From Micropterus salmoides (taxonomy: Eukaryota > Chordata > Actinopteri > Centrarchiformes > Centrarchidae): 64,000 nt of DNA. A program made the position numbers and the translations under genes. Of the stretch, positions 1-63,905 are shown piece by piece. The stretch's first letter is position 1; each line of letters starts with the position of its first letter. Where the stretch lies: NCBI RefSeq assembly GCF_014851395.1, contig NW_024043372.1, forward strand, positions 17,469,665 through 17,533,664, given 5' to 3'. A model generated the notes under the pieces. The model was given only the letters and a program-made list of their open reading frames with translations, ran no database searches and was not told the origin of the DNA.

Positions 1-291
1 GCTCTTTTCACACATACAGTAGTCCCCCAATTCTCGGTCGCTGAACCAATTTAGAACCAAAGTGACCAGTAGGTTTTCTGAAGCAAACATCAGTCAATCA
101 GATGTATAGTTACAATAAGAGTGAGCTGTTTTGATGTAGACTTTACTATGAAATAGGAACACGCTGTAAACCAATGAATACTTTCATTACCCCCAATGTA
201 CACAATCATGGCAGGGTCACAAAGAGCTTACACAGAAAATATATCTGATCTTGCTGTAATATATTTTAACACTCTGCTGGCCTTTCTCCAG
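1..291 (+). other. Intron, 3' end only
   Basis: The 3' part of the intron before the first visible exon. It ends in a pyrimidine-rich acceptor. No other feature seen. Confidence 0.7.
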
Positions 292-50293
<50,002 letters not shown>

Positions 50294-53201
50294 CCCTGAT
50301 CTTAACTTCAGCTCTAACCTCTAATGTCATTTCCTTGCAGTCTGTGGGACACCTCCTATTCCTCCAGACCTTTAACTGCAATCTTACACCTTGTCATCAC
50401 CCCAGATATTTCACCCAGCCCAGCCCCAAATTTACCACCTACACAGGACGGGTCCTGTGGCAAAAATCTTCATCTTTCCCTGTTAACCTTGAGCTCTTAA
50501 AGCTTGCCCGCTCCTCTCGAAATGGAGAAAATCTAAAGTAATATGGCAAGGTGAAAAGGAAAACATACTTAACATACAATCAAAAAAGCGCAACAAAGCT
50601 ACAAAACCTACACAGCCATCCTGCTTTTATGGTTGTATGTGTACGGTGGCAGCGGCGGTGGTGTGTATGACTATATGCGTGTTAGCATGTACTGTATTAG
50701 CGTGTCGCAGACTGCACATATGTATGAACTGTGTCTTTAGTGGCACCGGGAGGAGGACGATGAGGAGGGAGACACTGCTGAGGAGTAAAAATCACGAAAC
50801 AGGACAGGACTCTAAACTCCCCTTAACACTCCCTCTCATCAATAATAACATTGTCAATACTGAAAGTAGTTTAAATTAAATTGAAAAACATTGTTATTAT
50901 TCTGATTCTCATTCTGATTATTATTGTTATTATTATTGTTGCTCCTGCATGAATGTACATTACCCAAGTTTTATTTAAAAGGGTTTTAATTTTATTGGAG
51001 TTCTTTCATTCTGATGGGCTAGGCCTTTGCGGCGGACTACTATTTTAAAGACAGCTTCTATGAGTTCCTGGCCTGCAAAGTTCCCTCTTCTGTGTGGCAT
51101 GAACATGTATCCGACTGTAAAAATTTATTTCATCCATAAACAGAAATGTGTAACGAGGTGGCAGGGCTCAACTTGCACAGTAGTTTTGCACCTGTCGTAA
51201 AAGAGGAACGCAAAATAAAAATGATGATGATAGCATTTATGGGATATATTCTATAAATATAAATATATTTAGAGAGAGTTTATCTTTGTTTGTCGGCATG
51301 TTGCCTTGTTCCTGCTTCAATGGCTCAAAATACTTTTGACTTATTTATGTCTTAAAGAGAATGTAATTTGTTTACAACCTCGTAGAGATAAACTTCCTGG
51401 TTTCTAGAAGGAGAGAGGCAAGGCTGAAGGTCAGAAGGACCAGAGCTGTTTCGGTGTGTTATTACTGAAAAACCATGTGCTGGAATTTGCCTGCTATCTT
51501 TTCAAATATTGTAGATATTTTTAGAGGATTGACAAACAAAAAGAAACCAAAATATAATGGGATACGTAGTAAATGTGGAATCTTAGTATTACTCTATATG
51601 ATTGTTGGGATTAAGTTGGAGGGGCTTGCCTTTTCTAAACGGAGGCCTCCTTTTTGTGACAGAGGGGGAATATTTAAATCTTTTTTCACTACTTCTTCTT
51701 CTCTTTTTTGTTTTTATTGTGCTTGTTTTTTTCTGTGCTTCAGCACTGGCCTGGGGTCAGGGCTCGAGTCAAAAGCTGATATCAGGACCTTTACAGTGAA
51801 CTGTCTTCTAGATAAACCTGCTTGTTTAAAGGACTTGATGTTTTAAAAATATATGTGACCATCAGAAAGGCTGCAATCGAGTCATTTTAGAAATCTGCAA
51901 AGTTATATTTGGCTTATCTGTGCCGCACAGAAATCACTTCTTTTGTTTAAAATTTGAAATATAATGTGTTATTTTTTTATTTTATTTTTATTTTTGATTT
52001 ATGTTTAGGGGTCTAAATGATTTCCTTTTCACTCGCAGCCCCACACAATTGTTGGCATTTTTAACATCCATAAAAAAAAAGGAAAAACTGATAAAAACAC
52101 CCTCCCCCAACAAATTACAACAAAAATGGAATGTTGCTTTGACTCTTTTTCTATATATAAAAAAGATGATCCTTTTCTGCACTATCTGGTTATGAATGAA
52201 AACTTCTGTGGTGTAATTCTAGATGTGCTTTTGTGTGTTTTAAACAAGCTTGTCTTCCTGCCGTCACAGAATATACAGTACTCTAGCATCTCAACTGTAC
52301 TCACTAGTTGTAAACTATTTATTGTGCTTTTACAAATCAGACATTACCAGAGAGACGTTACATGCAGAAGGCACATTTACCCTGTCTTATTGCACTCAGA
52401 AGGACAAGGCCACTTAACTAGCCTGTACTATTGTTATTTCTATTACTAACTGAAGTAATTGGCAAGCATGACGCGATAGACTCATTATGCAACTTGAAAA
52501 AAAATTGACAATTTTTCTACTTTTAAAGAAATCCTATACACTACTACAGTATATCCGATCATTTATCCGAGCAGTTCTATCTTTTTTATATCCTCCTCCT
52601 CTGTCATTTCCCAGTCGATCCGTCCATCTGGAGAGGGTGCACAAGCTTTACCGGTCAGGCGTGTTGAAAAAATAACATGGACCATTTGAATAAAATCTGT
52701 CTTATTTAAGTTGGGAAAAAAGTCTGGATTCTGATATTCTGCTTAAAAGCTGTTGATTTACTTTGTTTTCTTTCCAACATTTTTAACTTCACAATTTATT
52801 TGTATGTCTGTAAAAAAAAACAATAAACAAAACATAACAACAGCAACTACAGCATTTTCAATAAAAAAAGAGACTTAAGCCAATATTCTCAAACCACTTT
52901 TACATCCAGGAGGACATTCAGCTTTAAGAGGACGCAAAGACGACAAGTTTAAAAATAATCTTTGTAAATACAGCAATGAGTCCACTGAGGACAGAAACTC
53001 CATGTGGACTGGTGTGAAAAACAGGAACTCTTCCTGCCTACATCTACCATCATGCACCACAACGAGTCATACTGCCGACGCAGCTGTTTGGCCGTATGTA
53101 ATCAATCACTGCTCCTGTCAGAAACACTTCAAAACATAGTGATTACATCCAAATGATAACGTGTTGTAACAACCAATAATTATGTTGACGATGACACCGA
53201 C

Positions 53202-53237
53202 GATGATGATGATGATGATAATGATAATGATGATATC
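53202..53237 (+). repeat. (GAT)n microsatellite
   Basis: GAT trinucleotide run with an AT-rich end, inside the probable 3' UTR. Confidence 0.92.
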
Positions 53238-53422
53238 GATACTTTTTGCAATATACTCTCACCTGCCTCGATGTACTGTATTTAGCAGCATGCAGTTTGT
53301 GGAACAAAGAAAAAGAGAAATGCCAACAGATATCTTTTTGGCATACTTAGCCATTTATGGGTAAGTGATTTACGTGTTCATCTTGTTTTTATGATATTTT
53401 TTTTATCTATACAATAATTGTA

Positions 53423-53428
53423 AATAAA
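53423..53428 (+). terminator. Candidate distal polyadenylation signal AATAAA
   Basis: AATAAA sits in ttgtaaataaagaactc and is followed within 25 bases by a T/G-rich stretch (tgtctttgttcattt), the usual downstream element. Other AATAAA copies upstream could make shorter 3' ends. Confidence 0.4.
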
Positions 53429-53652
53429 GAACTCAATGTCTTTGTTCATTTAATACTATGCAAAAAGTCATGCTTTTCTGATTGTTACCCACCTTTAATC
53501 CTAGAGTGTGTTACTGGAATGTTTGTGGTCTCAAAAGTCAGTAAAAACAATGTGATGTAAATTATTTTCTAGCTTGAGGAAAAAGTTAAATGATGATGAA
53601 AATTATTATTATGATAATATGAGGAAGATGATCATAATGGTGGTGACAGTGA

Positions 53653-53688
53653 CGATGATGATGATGATGATGATGATAATGATGATGA
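53653..53688 (+). repeat. (GAT)n microsatellite
   Basis: Second GAT run, about 12 units with one interruption. Confidence 0.92.
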
Positions 53689-53999
53689 ACTGTGACTCTT
53701 GTTGCTTGACTGTCCCATTTACAACACTCCTGACAGGAGCGCAAGTGAAAAACAGAATAAAAACGAAAAATCACTAAATAAATCTCCCAGAGCAGCATGA
53801 CCCAGCATGGTGTGTCCTGGCCCCGTGTGACATGTCCTGTTCTGATTCGTTGTGCTTCACCTACCGGTGTCCACTTTCACTTTGATTGTTTTTACCATTT
53901 TCGTTGATTTGTTACAAATGGATGGGCTTATAGCATATATATGTTTGGGGTTTGTAGTTTGATTGCCAAAAGAAGCTCTTGATATAATACCCTTTAAGC

Positions 54000-54620
54000 C
54001 AGTGGGTCCCAACCTTTTTACCTTAAAGTTAGGCAATACTGGGGTTACATCCCTGATTCAAGTCTGGCTGCCTTTTGTTGCATGTCATTCCCTGTCTTTC
54101 TCCCACCTTTTCCTCTGGCTGTACTGTCTACTCTCCAATATAGGCATAAAAATAGAACCACTGTCTATTTTCATTGAGTTTCAGCAAAGAGTGAATTTGA
54201 GATTGTTAGAGTAGAGGCCTGATGAGGTAACCCTATCCGGTATTCACATGATAAATAGATACAAAACTGAATGTCTGCAGCCTTGCTCTGTAAGGCTGTC
54301 CTTGGGCATAGTGGTTTCCTGAGCTAAATGCTAATGGCACATGCTAACATGAAAACACAATGATAATGCGAACATGCTGATGTTTACCATGTCCCCCTGT
54401 CTTTGCACAACTGACCTTATGGGAATGTCATTAGTTTTGCAGGTCATAAACCAATGAATTGGCCTGCTGGTGGTGCTAAATGAAAATTCAGAAGATCACC
54501 AAAGTCAGTAGGATTTATCCTCAAGGGATCACGATTGTCTGTACAGAATTTCACAGCAATCTATTTTATAGTTGTTGAGATATTTCATTGTGGACCAAAG
54601 TGGTGGACCAACTGATTAAC
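54000..54620 (+). repeat. Old dispersed teleost repeat
   Basis: Contains agtgggtcccaaccttttt at the left (a hAT-like end), then gctaaatgctaatggcac and gatcaccaaagtcagtagga and ttcacagcaatctattttat. The last two match a very common fish repeat; related sequence occurs at 63683-63905. Confidence 0.5.
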
Positions 54621-56264
54621 CATTGCCATCTTTAGAGTCATACTGTGTGTGGCCAAAAAAAAGCGGATTAGAAAAATTATATTCTATATTAATAATATTT
54701 ATTTACACTTCACATTCACTCTGTTCAAGACTTTCATATGATGAAGCTGCCGGCTCCACTGGAGCAGTGAAGGGTCTTGCTCAAAGGCACAAAGGCAGCA
54801 GTTTTTTTTCACTTCTCCAACTCTGGCGCCATGTTGGGAATCACTACCTGCAACAACCATGTTCTTTTAATATGTTGCTGTTTGTATGCTGCACTTCTCT
54901 CTACAGTGGTTATAGTGTTGTGATCATTACACTCTTGAAGTCATTCCATACGACACTAAGCATGTCATATACTATTTTTGAAAGCTTTCCTTGGATTTTG
55001 AAAAGTTGTAGTGAGGTTTAACACGGTGACATGGCAAATTTCTTCCCATTACTTAAAATTGCTGATGTCTGCTGCATGCTGAGAAGGCATTGTGCAGGAT
55101 TGTCCCACCCAGTTTATGATGGGGAGGAAGGGGTGATGGTGTCTGAAGAACATCAGAGCACTGACTTAATCTCCTTTCCATTTGAATTAAAATGGCACTA
55201 TGCCTGGCATTTGAAATGGAAAGGCATAGCACAAATCTGCTGAGCATGTTGAGCTGACTGTATCCTCCAAAAATGATGACAGGCCCAAACTGTTTACCCA
55301 TGAGAGACAGACGGATGGAAACCAAGTGCCAACCCAGCGCTACTCCCAGTCACTGAAGACATGATTACTGAAAATCTGAGTAGCAGATGGGGCTCCTTGT
55401 ATAATACAAAGTTTTATCTAAATGTCTATGTCCACTGGAGGGCAGCATTTCACTAGAGATAACTGAAGACATTGTTAGTTCCGGTTCATCCATTTCTCTT
55501 TAGCATCAATGTTATTTAATTATAAGGGAAAGGTCATCATGATTTAGACACTTGGTGGTGCAAAGGAAACAAAAGAGGCAGTGGAATAAGAAATCATGGT
55601 CACCTTCAACTCACTTGTCTTTTATTCTGAAAGTTTTATCATTTCAGTCTCCAGACTGAATCTTGAATATTGATCTTAATGGAAAATGTATCTTGAATGT
55701 TTACTTCATTGTAGTCTGAAAGTTGAATGTAGCGATAGTCAAGTTCAGATTCAAAGCCTTACATACAATTTTAAATGATTAAACCTGCATGAATTGAGCT
55801 GTAAATACAATGTGAAGTCATTATCACCTTCTAAAGTTGATATGGTGAAAATATTTACAAGCAGCTGCTGATTTAATCCAACAGACACAGAGCAACATTA
55901 GCATTTATTTAAAGTCTTGTTTCTGTCCTCCTGATGAATATAAGTTCAGTACTTACTCTCTTTTTGGCTCTTCACCAACTCCTGAGGGAAATATCTGGCT
56001 CTTTAGCTGCTTAATTGTCCACCATGTTCACAAGCTAGTTGTTAACTCTGTCTGTGTGTCAGCTCAAACACTCCGTTAGAGCTTAGGGGGACCGCAAAGT
56101 TGAGTAATAATTGTCTTATATCTAAATATATCTATAGGAGCAACTCCTTTCAAATTGCACACGGTCATTTGATCCATTGTTGTAAAATACTGAGTTGAAT
56201 AGCTTTAAATAAAAATTCAGTTGTACAAATTCAGTTTCTTGGGCCACTAATCTCTCCCCAGTAA

Positions 56265-56515
56265 AATATCCATCCATCGTCAACCGCTTATCCTGCGTAC
56301 AGGGTCGCGGGGGGCTGGAGCCAATCCTAGCTGACATCGGGTGAAAGGCGGGGTACACCCTGGACAGGTCGCCAGTCCATCGCAGGGCCACGCGTAGACA
56401 GACAACCACTCACGCTCACCCTCACAAAAATTAACCTAGTCTGCATGTCTTTGGACGGTGGGAGGAAGCCGGAGCACCCAGAGAGAACCCACGCAGACAT
56501 AGGGAGAACATCACA
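56265..56515 (-). repeat. Teleost SINE-like repeat, - copy
   Basis: Reads on the minus strand as the family at 48221-48440. On + it shows ccatccatcgtcaaccgctt, ggctggagccaatcctagct and aacccacgcagacatagg. Confidence 0.72.
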
Positions 56516-56711
56516 TTAGACGTAGCACCCTAGAACAGTTTTAGATTGTGTTGCTGTGCTGTCTACAGTATAATGTGTTTACTGTCAATGAGGAGACCAC
56601 AGAATAATAATTTAAAGTGTATCAATGTATCCAGTGATGCATACTGTATATGAGTTTTCAAATGAAAGGTACTGTATGCTTGATAAATGGTGGTCATGGT
56701 CGCAGTTACTA

Positions 56712-58283
56712 CACTGCTCAAAAAAATAAAGGGAACACTTAAACAACACAGTGTAACTCCAAGTCAATCACACTCCTGTGAAATCAAACTGTCCATTTAG
56801 GAAGCAACACTGATTGACAATCAATTTCACATGCTGTTGTGCAAATGGAATAGACAGCAGGTGGAAATTATAGGCAATTAGCAAGACACCCCCAATAAAG
56901 TAGTGGTTCTGCAGGTGGTGACCACAGACCACTTCTCAGTTCCTATGCTTCCTGGCTGATGTTTTGGTCACTTTTGAATGCTGGCGGTGCTTTCACTCTA
57001 GTGGTAGCATGAGACGGAGTCTACAACCCACACAAGTGGCTCAGGTAGTGCAGCTCATCCAGGATGGCACATTAATACGAGCTGTGGCAAGAAGGTTTGC
57101 TGTGTCTGTCAGCGTAGTGTCCAGAGCATGGAGGCGCTACCAGGAGACAGACCAGTACATCAGGAGACGTGGAGGAGGCCGTAGGAGGGCAACAACCCAG
57201 CAGCAGGACCGCTACCTCCGCCTTTGTGCAAGGAGGAGCAGGAGGAGCACTGCCAGAGCCCTGCAAAATGACCTCCAGCAGGCCACAAATGTGCATGTGT
57301 CTGCTCAAACGGTCAGAAACAGACTCCATGAGGGTGGTATGAGGGCCCGACGTCCACAGGTGGGGGTTGTGCTTACAGCCCAACACCGTGCAGGACGTTT
57401 GGCATTTGCCAGAGAACACCAAGATTGGCAAATTCGCCACTGGCGCCCTGTGCTCTTCACAGATGAAAGCAGGTTCACACTGAGCACATGTGACAGATGT
57501 GACAGAGTCTAGAGACGCTGTGGAGAACGTTCTGCTGCCTGCAACATCCTCCAGCATGACCGGTTTGGCTGTGGGTCAGTAATGGTGTGGGATGGCATTT
57601 CTTTAGGGGGCCGCACAGCCCTCCATGTGCTCGCAAGAGGTAGCCTGACTGCCATTAGGTACCGAGATGAGATCCTCAGACCCCTTGTGAGACAATATAC
57701 TGGTGCGGTTGGCCCTGGGTTCTTCCTAATGCAACACAGTGCTAGACCTCATGTGGCTGGAGTGTGTCAGCAGTTCCTGCAAGAGGAATGCATTGATGCT
57801 ATGGACTGACCCGCCCGTTCCCCAGAACTGAATCCAATTGAGCACATCTGGGACATCACGTCTCGCTCTATCCACCAACGCCACGTTGCATCACAGACTG
57901 TCCAGGAGTTGGAGGATGCTTTAGTCTGGAAGGATATCCCTCAGGAGACCATCCGCCACCTCATCAGGAGCATGCCTAGGCGTTGTAGGGAGGTCATACA
58001 GGCACGTGGAGGCCACACACACTACTGAGCCTCATTTTGACTTGTTTTAAGGACATAACATCAAAGTTGGATCGGCCTGTAGTGTGGTTTTCCACTTTGA
58101 TTTTGAGTGTGACTCCAAATCCAGACCTCCATTGGTTGATAAATTTGATTTCCATTGATAATTTTTGTTTGATTTTGTTGTCAGCACATTCAACTATGTA
58201 AAGAAAGGAGTATTTAATGAGATTATTTAATTCATTCAGATCTAGGATGTGTTATTTTATAACCTTTATTTTTTTGAGCAGTG
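56712..58283 (+). mobile_element. Tc1-like DNA transposon, inactive copy
   Basis: 1572 bp between TA dinucleotides (56710-56711 and 58284-58285). Left end is CACTGCTCAAAAAAATAAAG; the right end is its inverse for about 20 bp. It carries one Tc1-type transposase frame (57009-58028). Confidence 0.92.
57009..58028 (+). pseudogene. Tc1-like transposase, inactivated by two stops and a catalytic substitution
   Basis: One frame of 340 codons from MRRSLQPTQVAQVVQ to a TGA at 58026-58028. The N-terminus has paired helix-turn-helix DNA-binding segments (QDGTLIRAVARRFAVSVSVV). Catalytic triad: Asp in VLFTDESRF, then FLMQHSARPH where the family has MQDNARPH, so the second Asp is His, then Glu in LNPIEHIWD. 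In-frame stops at 57510-57512 (TAG) and 57807-57809 (TGA, where the family has Trp). No frameshift. It cannot transpose itself. Confidence 0.92.
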
Positions 58284-60385
58284 TATAATTAAGATGCAGG
58301 CCATTTGTTCACAGTGCCATTAGTGCAAAATAAGATGTGGATTATTAATTGACTGCCGCCTGGTTAAACACTCTCTGACTAGAAACAGACCCAGGCTCAG
58401 ATCATTGTTAATGATGCAAAAAAGAGAACACAGGGTCAGTGTATAGTTGTAATAATGGTGTTTGTCTGAGGGTAATGACTATCTCTCCTCACTGGAATGA
58501 CCATCATCACCAGAATGTACTATAAGCTGGAACTGTATATTTGTGTGCATGCATGCGTTTATACTGTTTGTGTTCGGTCCATTAAAGCCTCCATGTGTTG
58601 ACTTTCTCATGTCATTTCTGCATCTTTAAAATTATTCAGTTGGTAGAAGTTTTTGTCTGCAGACATTTGAGACAATCCAACATGTTGAGGTGGTTTGAAA
58701 GACTCTGCATCTGTGAAGGTTGACATCTTTTTCTTAGGCTTAAACAGCCAAGTGTAAATAATGGAGAAAACAATGTGTTTGTCTGCACTAATGTAAGCAC
58801 CAAATGTTAACATGTACAGCTAAGTAACTAGCTGGTGGCAGTTGTAACCTAACTCAGCGTTACTTCAAAGGCCAAGGTGTATATCATTACATTACTGCAC
58901 TTTATGGGGTTACAGGTTAAAGAAGATGCCCGGCTCACGTTAGCACATCTACAGTGTATTATTTCCCCACTGTGCCGGTCCTCCTGGGTGCTACTATCAC
59001 AGTTTAAGCTAACATTAGTGGCTCTGTCCTGCCCTTGGATTTGGGGAACTCCAGTAACTCCAGCCAAACATGTTATCCAAGACAGAGTTACATTTGCCTG
59101 ACAGATTGGTTAGTTCTCATTCTTAATGCCTTTTCTCTTGTAACATTAAAAGTGAAATGTAATGTTTGATAATATGAACAATAAAGCATCTTATCTGTGT
59201 CTTGCTTTTCGTCTTTAATGATTCTGAAGGAAAAGCAACCTTTTGTTGAGGCTTATTTACACTCTTTGTGAATGATGTGGGGATGATTCAGTCTTTTAGT
59301 CTGTGAAGTTGTGATCGTGATACTTACTTCATGGCAAACTTTACCTGAGAATCTTTAAAGGGTTGTTTCATCCAATCGACAACCGACATTTAAAAAATCC
59401 CTGTCTGTTAGACCTTAACTTTTTTCCACTGGGACTGCTTTCTTCTTCAACAGTCTGAAAGAAAACAGTATACACAATGTTCAGGGAATTTCTCCACAGT
59501 AACGGAAGATTTTGGGCTGTTGTATTTTTAATACTTTAAGGAGACAGACATCTCTAGACACCACTAGACAAAAGTGAGGTAGTATATTTTGTTAATGTAT
59601 TTTTTTAAAGGATCTTTAATTTTCTTAATAATTTGCTATAGTGTTTTTCAGAAAGAGCTATTTCATTTGGTTGTAATCAAGTAATTAATGTTAATTGTGC
59701 ACTGTTTCCATTTCCCTACTTCCTAATTAGTTCCAAATTGAACAGCTCTTTCCAAGAAACCTTTAGCAAGCATTAATGTGTTTTTTTGTAATTTGGGTTG
59801 CCTGACCCTTTAGTTATGTAAGCTGTGAAGAAGTAGAAATTTACCTTCAACATATAAACATACATTATTATATGAAATGCTACTGATACCTAAAGGTACA
59901 ATAGATGTACGGCGATCAGTGTGGGAGGGAGAACGAGAGAAAACAATCAGACACACAAATCTTGAGATTTCACTTCATTAGCATTAACACTGTGTTAGCT
60001 TTAGCATTAGCCTGGTAGTGTGTGTAATAGCATCAGCATGCGTAGCTGTGCCTGCTGGGGTGGCACAGCCTGTGAATATAGAGTGGGCTCCCACAGCTCG
60101 GAAGATTAGCGCCCAAGTGCATTCAAGTCCATGTGCGAGGGCCGATTTCCAGGAAGAATAGCCCTTTATTGGGCCCCAAGTTGAATCCTGCTGCTTCCCT
60201 TTGGCCCAATAGAAGGCTGCAGTAACTGACAGTCCTTTACAATCAGCCAACACTGGTGGAGGTTTTGGGGCTCTCTTCTTTTTTCCCCCTCTTTTTCTCC
60301 AAAAAGGATTGATTTTGAAATTGCTCTTTCTCTGCCCTGTGTGTATGGGTTGGTATATTTGTGTGCATTCATCCGTATATGTGGC

Positions 60386-60388
<3 letters not shown>

Positions 60389-60426
<38 letters not shown>

Positions 60427-60456
60427 ATGCATACACACACACACACACACACACAC
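60389..60456 (+). repeat. (GT)n followed by (CA)n, inverted microsatellite pair
   Basis: A GT run at 60389-60422, a short spacer ttgcatgcat, then a CA run at 60433-60456. The two arms are complementary. Confidence 0.95.
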
Positions 60457-60924
60457 GTGCACATGTTTGAATGCCAGTCTTGGCAATTGTCTTAATGGGA
60501 TAAGGGGAGACTATGGTTCCTGTTGGGGGGGATGGGACTGTGGGAATGACATGGGAAAACATGCACACATTGCATTCATGGCACTAACAGCTATGTTGTC
60601 GGATGATTCAAAGCAAAGGTGACATGTGGTGACTTGTTATCTCCCAAATACACCTCAGGGCTGTAAACACTCTGCACACTAGCCAAAAAAGATATGACAC
60701 ACCGTTCGGCAGGACTGAAACATTTCTGAAAAACAAAATACGACCGTAATCAAAAAAAGTAATGAGTCAGTGCTCAGTGCCTCCATAGTTTTCAACCTTT
60801 AGATGTTTGTTGATGTTTTGTTTTACTTCACACAGAGCAAAAACTAAGGGTCATTTAAGAAGAATGAAAGAAGTGACATAATTGTGTCTGATTTTATTTT
60901 ATTATTATTTTATTATTGTGTTAT

Positions 60925-61030
60925 GGTATTTTTGTATGAGCAAGCACATCATGAGCAATGTAAAATCCTGAGTCAAATTCCTTGTATGTGTACACATACC
61001 TGGCAATAAAGCTGATTCTGATTCTGATAA
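60925..61030 (+). repeat. LINE-like 3' tail (gattctgattctgat)
   Basis: Ends caataaagctgattctgattctgataa, matching the 3' tail of CR1/L2/Rex-type LINEs in fish as I recall. Only the tail is present; no coding part. Confidence 0.45.
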
Positions 61031-63682
61031 TAGATTACTTAATGAGGGGTTGATATGGTGTTGCAATTAAGAGTTGTGACCAGTAGGGGTCATCTGTGTC
61101 ATAATATTTATAAAGGCCATCACGCTAACAAGCCTGCTACAGTATCTCTGTTTTTCCCAACCTTTCTGGCTTGTGACCAATAAAATAAACAAATATCTAC
61201 TTGCAGCATCAGGTTACATTGATTCATTTGAAGGACTTTTAGAGGTTGGAAGAGAGGAAAATGTCCAGTGTTACACAAAATAATGGTGAAAGTCAGCAAA
61301 ACAACTCTGTGAAACAGACCCCCGCCCCCCCTTTCTTATCTTGGCTTTAATTGTATTATGACTCACCTCAGATTTATCTTGGGATCCATGTCTCTGGTCA
61401 TCATATCCTTCGCAGACAATAGTGACAAAATCACCGTCTTTTAAGGTTTTCATCTTTTTCTCATTTCAGAGAAAAATTTGTTCCAAAGATTTCAGGTTTT
61501 GGCTCTCAGCAGGTGGAGTTGCTCCATTATCAAGGAGATGGTTTTGTTGTAGTATAACATGACCTAAGGATTACAATTCTGCCACATGATAACAGGTGGT
61601 TGGAAATAGGGGGTTGTAACCTCTGTAACCCCCCTGCTGTGGAAAACTGGAGTGGTGTTTGGCATCACGTGTTACGTGCCATGTGGGTTAGGTTAGCGTG
61701 TGTTTTTTTCCTGCTTTCTGTCTCTGTCCCTCCCCTGTGTTTTCTCCTGTGCTCTCTCTAGGTGCTAACAGGGTGATTGGCTTCCACCTGTGCAGTCTTG
61801 CCTTGCTGCTCATTGCTCAAACAATTCTGAAGCTGGCCAATCATCATGCCAAGCTCTCAGTAAAAGAAGCCTGCTGGAAGAGTTCACTCTCTCTGACCTT
61901 GATTATGCTTTTGCATTGACAGGTCGCCATTGTTATGACTTAACTATTTTCCTCAAATGGGACAATAACTTACTAAATGAACATCATGCTGTATTGAAGT
62001 AACAATAAACTAACTAATAACTAACAATTAATATCATAAACTCATTAGGAAAGTGTTTACTGAGGTAATAAATCAGGTGAGAAGTAGGCTCAGCTTTTCC
62101 CCCCAAGCTATCAGACTTTTAAACTCTAATTTATCCTTAGCATTGCTCTATTGAATATAGTTTATTTCTGTTTATTATAATTGCTTTTATATTAATGTAT
62201 TTTGTCTGCTACGTAGCAGAAGGGAGTTTCAAACTCAAGTCAACAACCTGTTGTATTGTGACAATTAAATCTACCTTGTATTTCTGAACAAGTGATTGGT
62301 AACAATGTTGGAAGTCACTCAAGCCAACGATGTTGTGCTGTCAGTAGACGCTGATATGTGTTTGTCATTTAATTTGGAGGACTTGAGCACTATTCTGTTG
62401 TTATAACATTTGTGTCCTCTCATAAATGACAGTCATTTTGACCAAGCACTCCAGAATGTTATTTCACACGTCTGAACAGACTGGGATGAATTAATTAGTG
62501 AAACTGTGAAGTTTAGGAGTCATATTCCTCCCCTGAAATAAGATATAGCCCGGGGACACACATGTACATAAAGTTGTACACCACCAACTCCACAAACGTG
62601 CTTGCTTGCATGCTCTCTTTCTGTCTCTCACGCCCAGAGGCACAATCACACTCTATTCTCTGGTGACGGCAGATGGACAGGTGTGTGATTACCATCCCAC
62701 CTCTAAACCCCGCGGGTACAATAGTCCCATTCCCCCGCTCAGTGTGTCGATACTGAGATGTCAGCCAGTGATAAGTGAAATGACAAAGTCAGAGGAAGAT
62801 GTGGGGGTGTCATATTTCCTAGATTGATCAACATTTCATCTGGAGGTGAAGGATGAGCTGAACAGGGGGAGGTGGATGGATGACGGTGAGTGAAAGAGAC
62901 CACCAGCAGCCATTATTTCTATGATATCTCCAGTTTGTCTTTATTACCCATGGTCCATTGCACTCCAGGAAGTACTGATAGCTCATGCATCAAAAGGCTT
63001 TCTGGCAGGTGAGCATGGAGACCGATATCACTAATAATAGCTGAGTTTAATATTATCAGTCTCGCATGAGAAATCTGCAACGTGACAGGCTTGAATGCAA
63101 TTATTACCTTGGCGCTCAGTCAATCAGTACTGGCACTTACCTTAGGCCTTAGCGTGAGAAAAAAGGACTCAGGACGTTGTTGAATGACAAAATCTGTACA
63201 GAAAGTAAAGTTAAAACCTTTTTTACCCACTTCTCCATTCCCTCATCTGTCTTAGTTTTTTTTGCATTGTGGCTTTAGCACTGGTGATTTTGTCAATATG
63301 GCCTCCAAACTGTGTTAAGATTGAGATTGCCTTCCAAAACGATCCATATTAGCATTTCTGCCCTGGTGCTGCTTTTGGGAGAATGACATGATTGGTCTGT
63401 TCCTTCCAAAAGGCACATGTAATGTTTTTCATCTATCACTGCTGTGATTAAGGTATGGTTTGGTTTAGGCACAGAGCTGTTTAAGGTAAGAAAAAAAATT
63501 GTGGTTTGGATCACAACAAAAACAAGGCTGTGCTTGGAACAGTGGCACTTGCTCAAAACCGCATTTTGTGTCTTTATTAGACAGCGATAGTGATGACTGA
63601 TGCAACTGCCCCAGCAAGATTTGATGTTGCCGCTAAGGGTCAGTGTTTTTACTTCCAAGCCACAGGGGTCAAGGGGTTAATC

Positions 63683-63905
63683 CTGAGAGGTCCATGTATG
63701 CCTCTACCAAATTTCATTGCAACTCAAAGCCACAAATGACAACCTCATGGCACGTCAGGGGATCACTTCCGATCACTACCACAGTAGCATTCATCCTCTG
63801 GTGACAATGAATGCCTGTACAAAATTTAACGGCAATCAATCAAATAGTTGATCAGTCTGGAGCAACGTTGTGGACCCGACCCAACCGACTGACCAACATT
63901 TCCCA
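63683..63905 (+). repeat. Old dispersed teleost repeat, fragment
   Basis: Contains ctaccaaatttcattgcaac, cacaaatgacaacctcatgg and gtcaggggatcac, hallmarks of a repeat common across fish, related to part of 54000-54620. Confidence 0.5.

Larger units (their letters stand above)
50294..53450 (+). other. atp2b2: Probable atp2b2 3' UTR
   Basis: AT-rich DNA after the stop codon, without exon-like reading frames. It has several AATAAA hexamers (near 51214, 52690, 52822 and 52859) before the best candidate at 53423. It also holds a (GAT)n run at 53202-53237. The length fits the long 3' UTRs of vertebrate PMCA2 transcripts. The end point is an estimate. Confidence 0.5.

Noticed and set aside
53574..53798. 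Met/His-rich frames near the 3' end
   Set aside because: They are translations of the (GAT)n microsatellite on each strand.
61690..62002. Short hydrophobic frames (ending LTLIMLLH) downstream of the gene
   Set aside because: Overlapping short frames with no recognised domain, no upstream exon and no conserved splice site.
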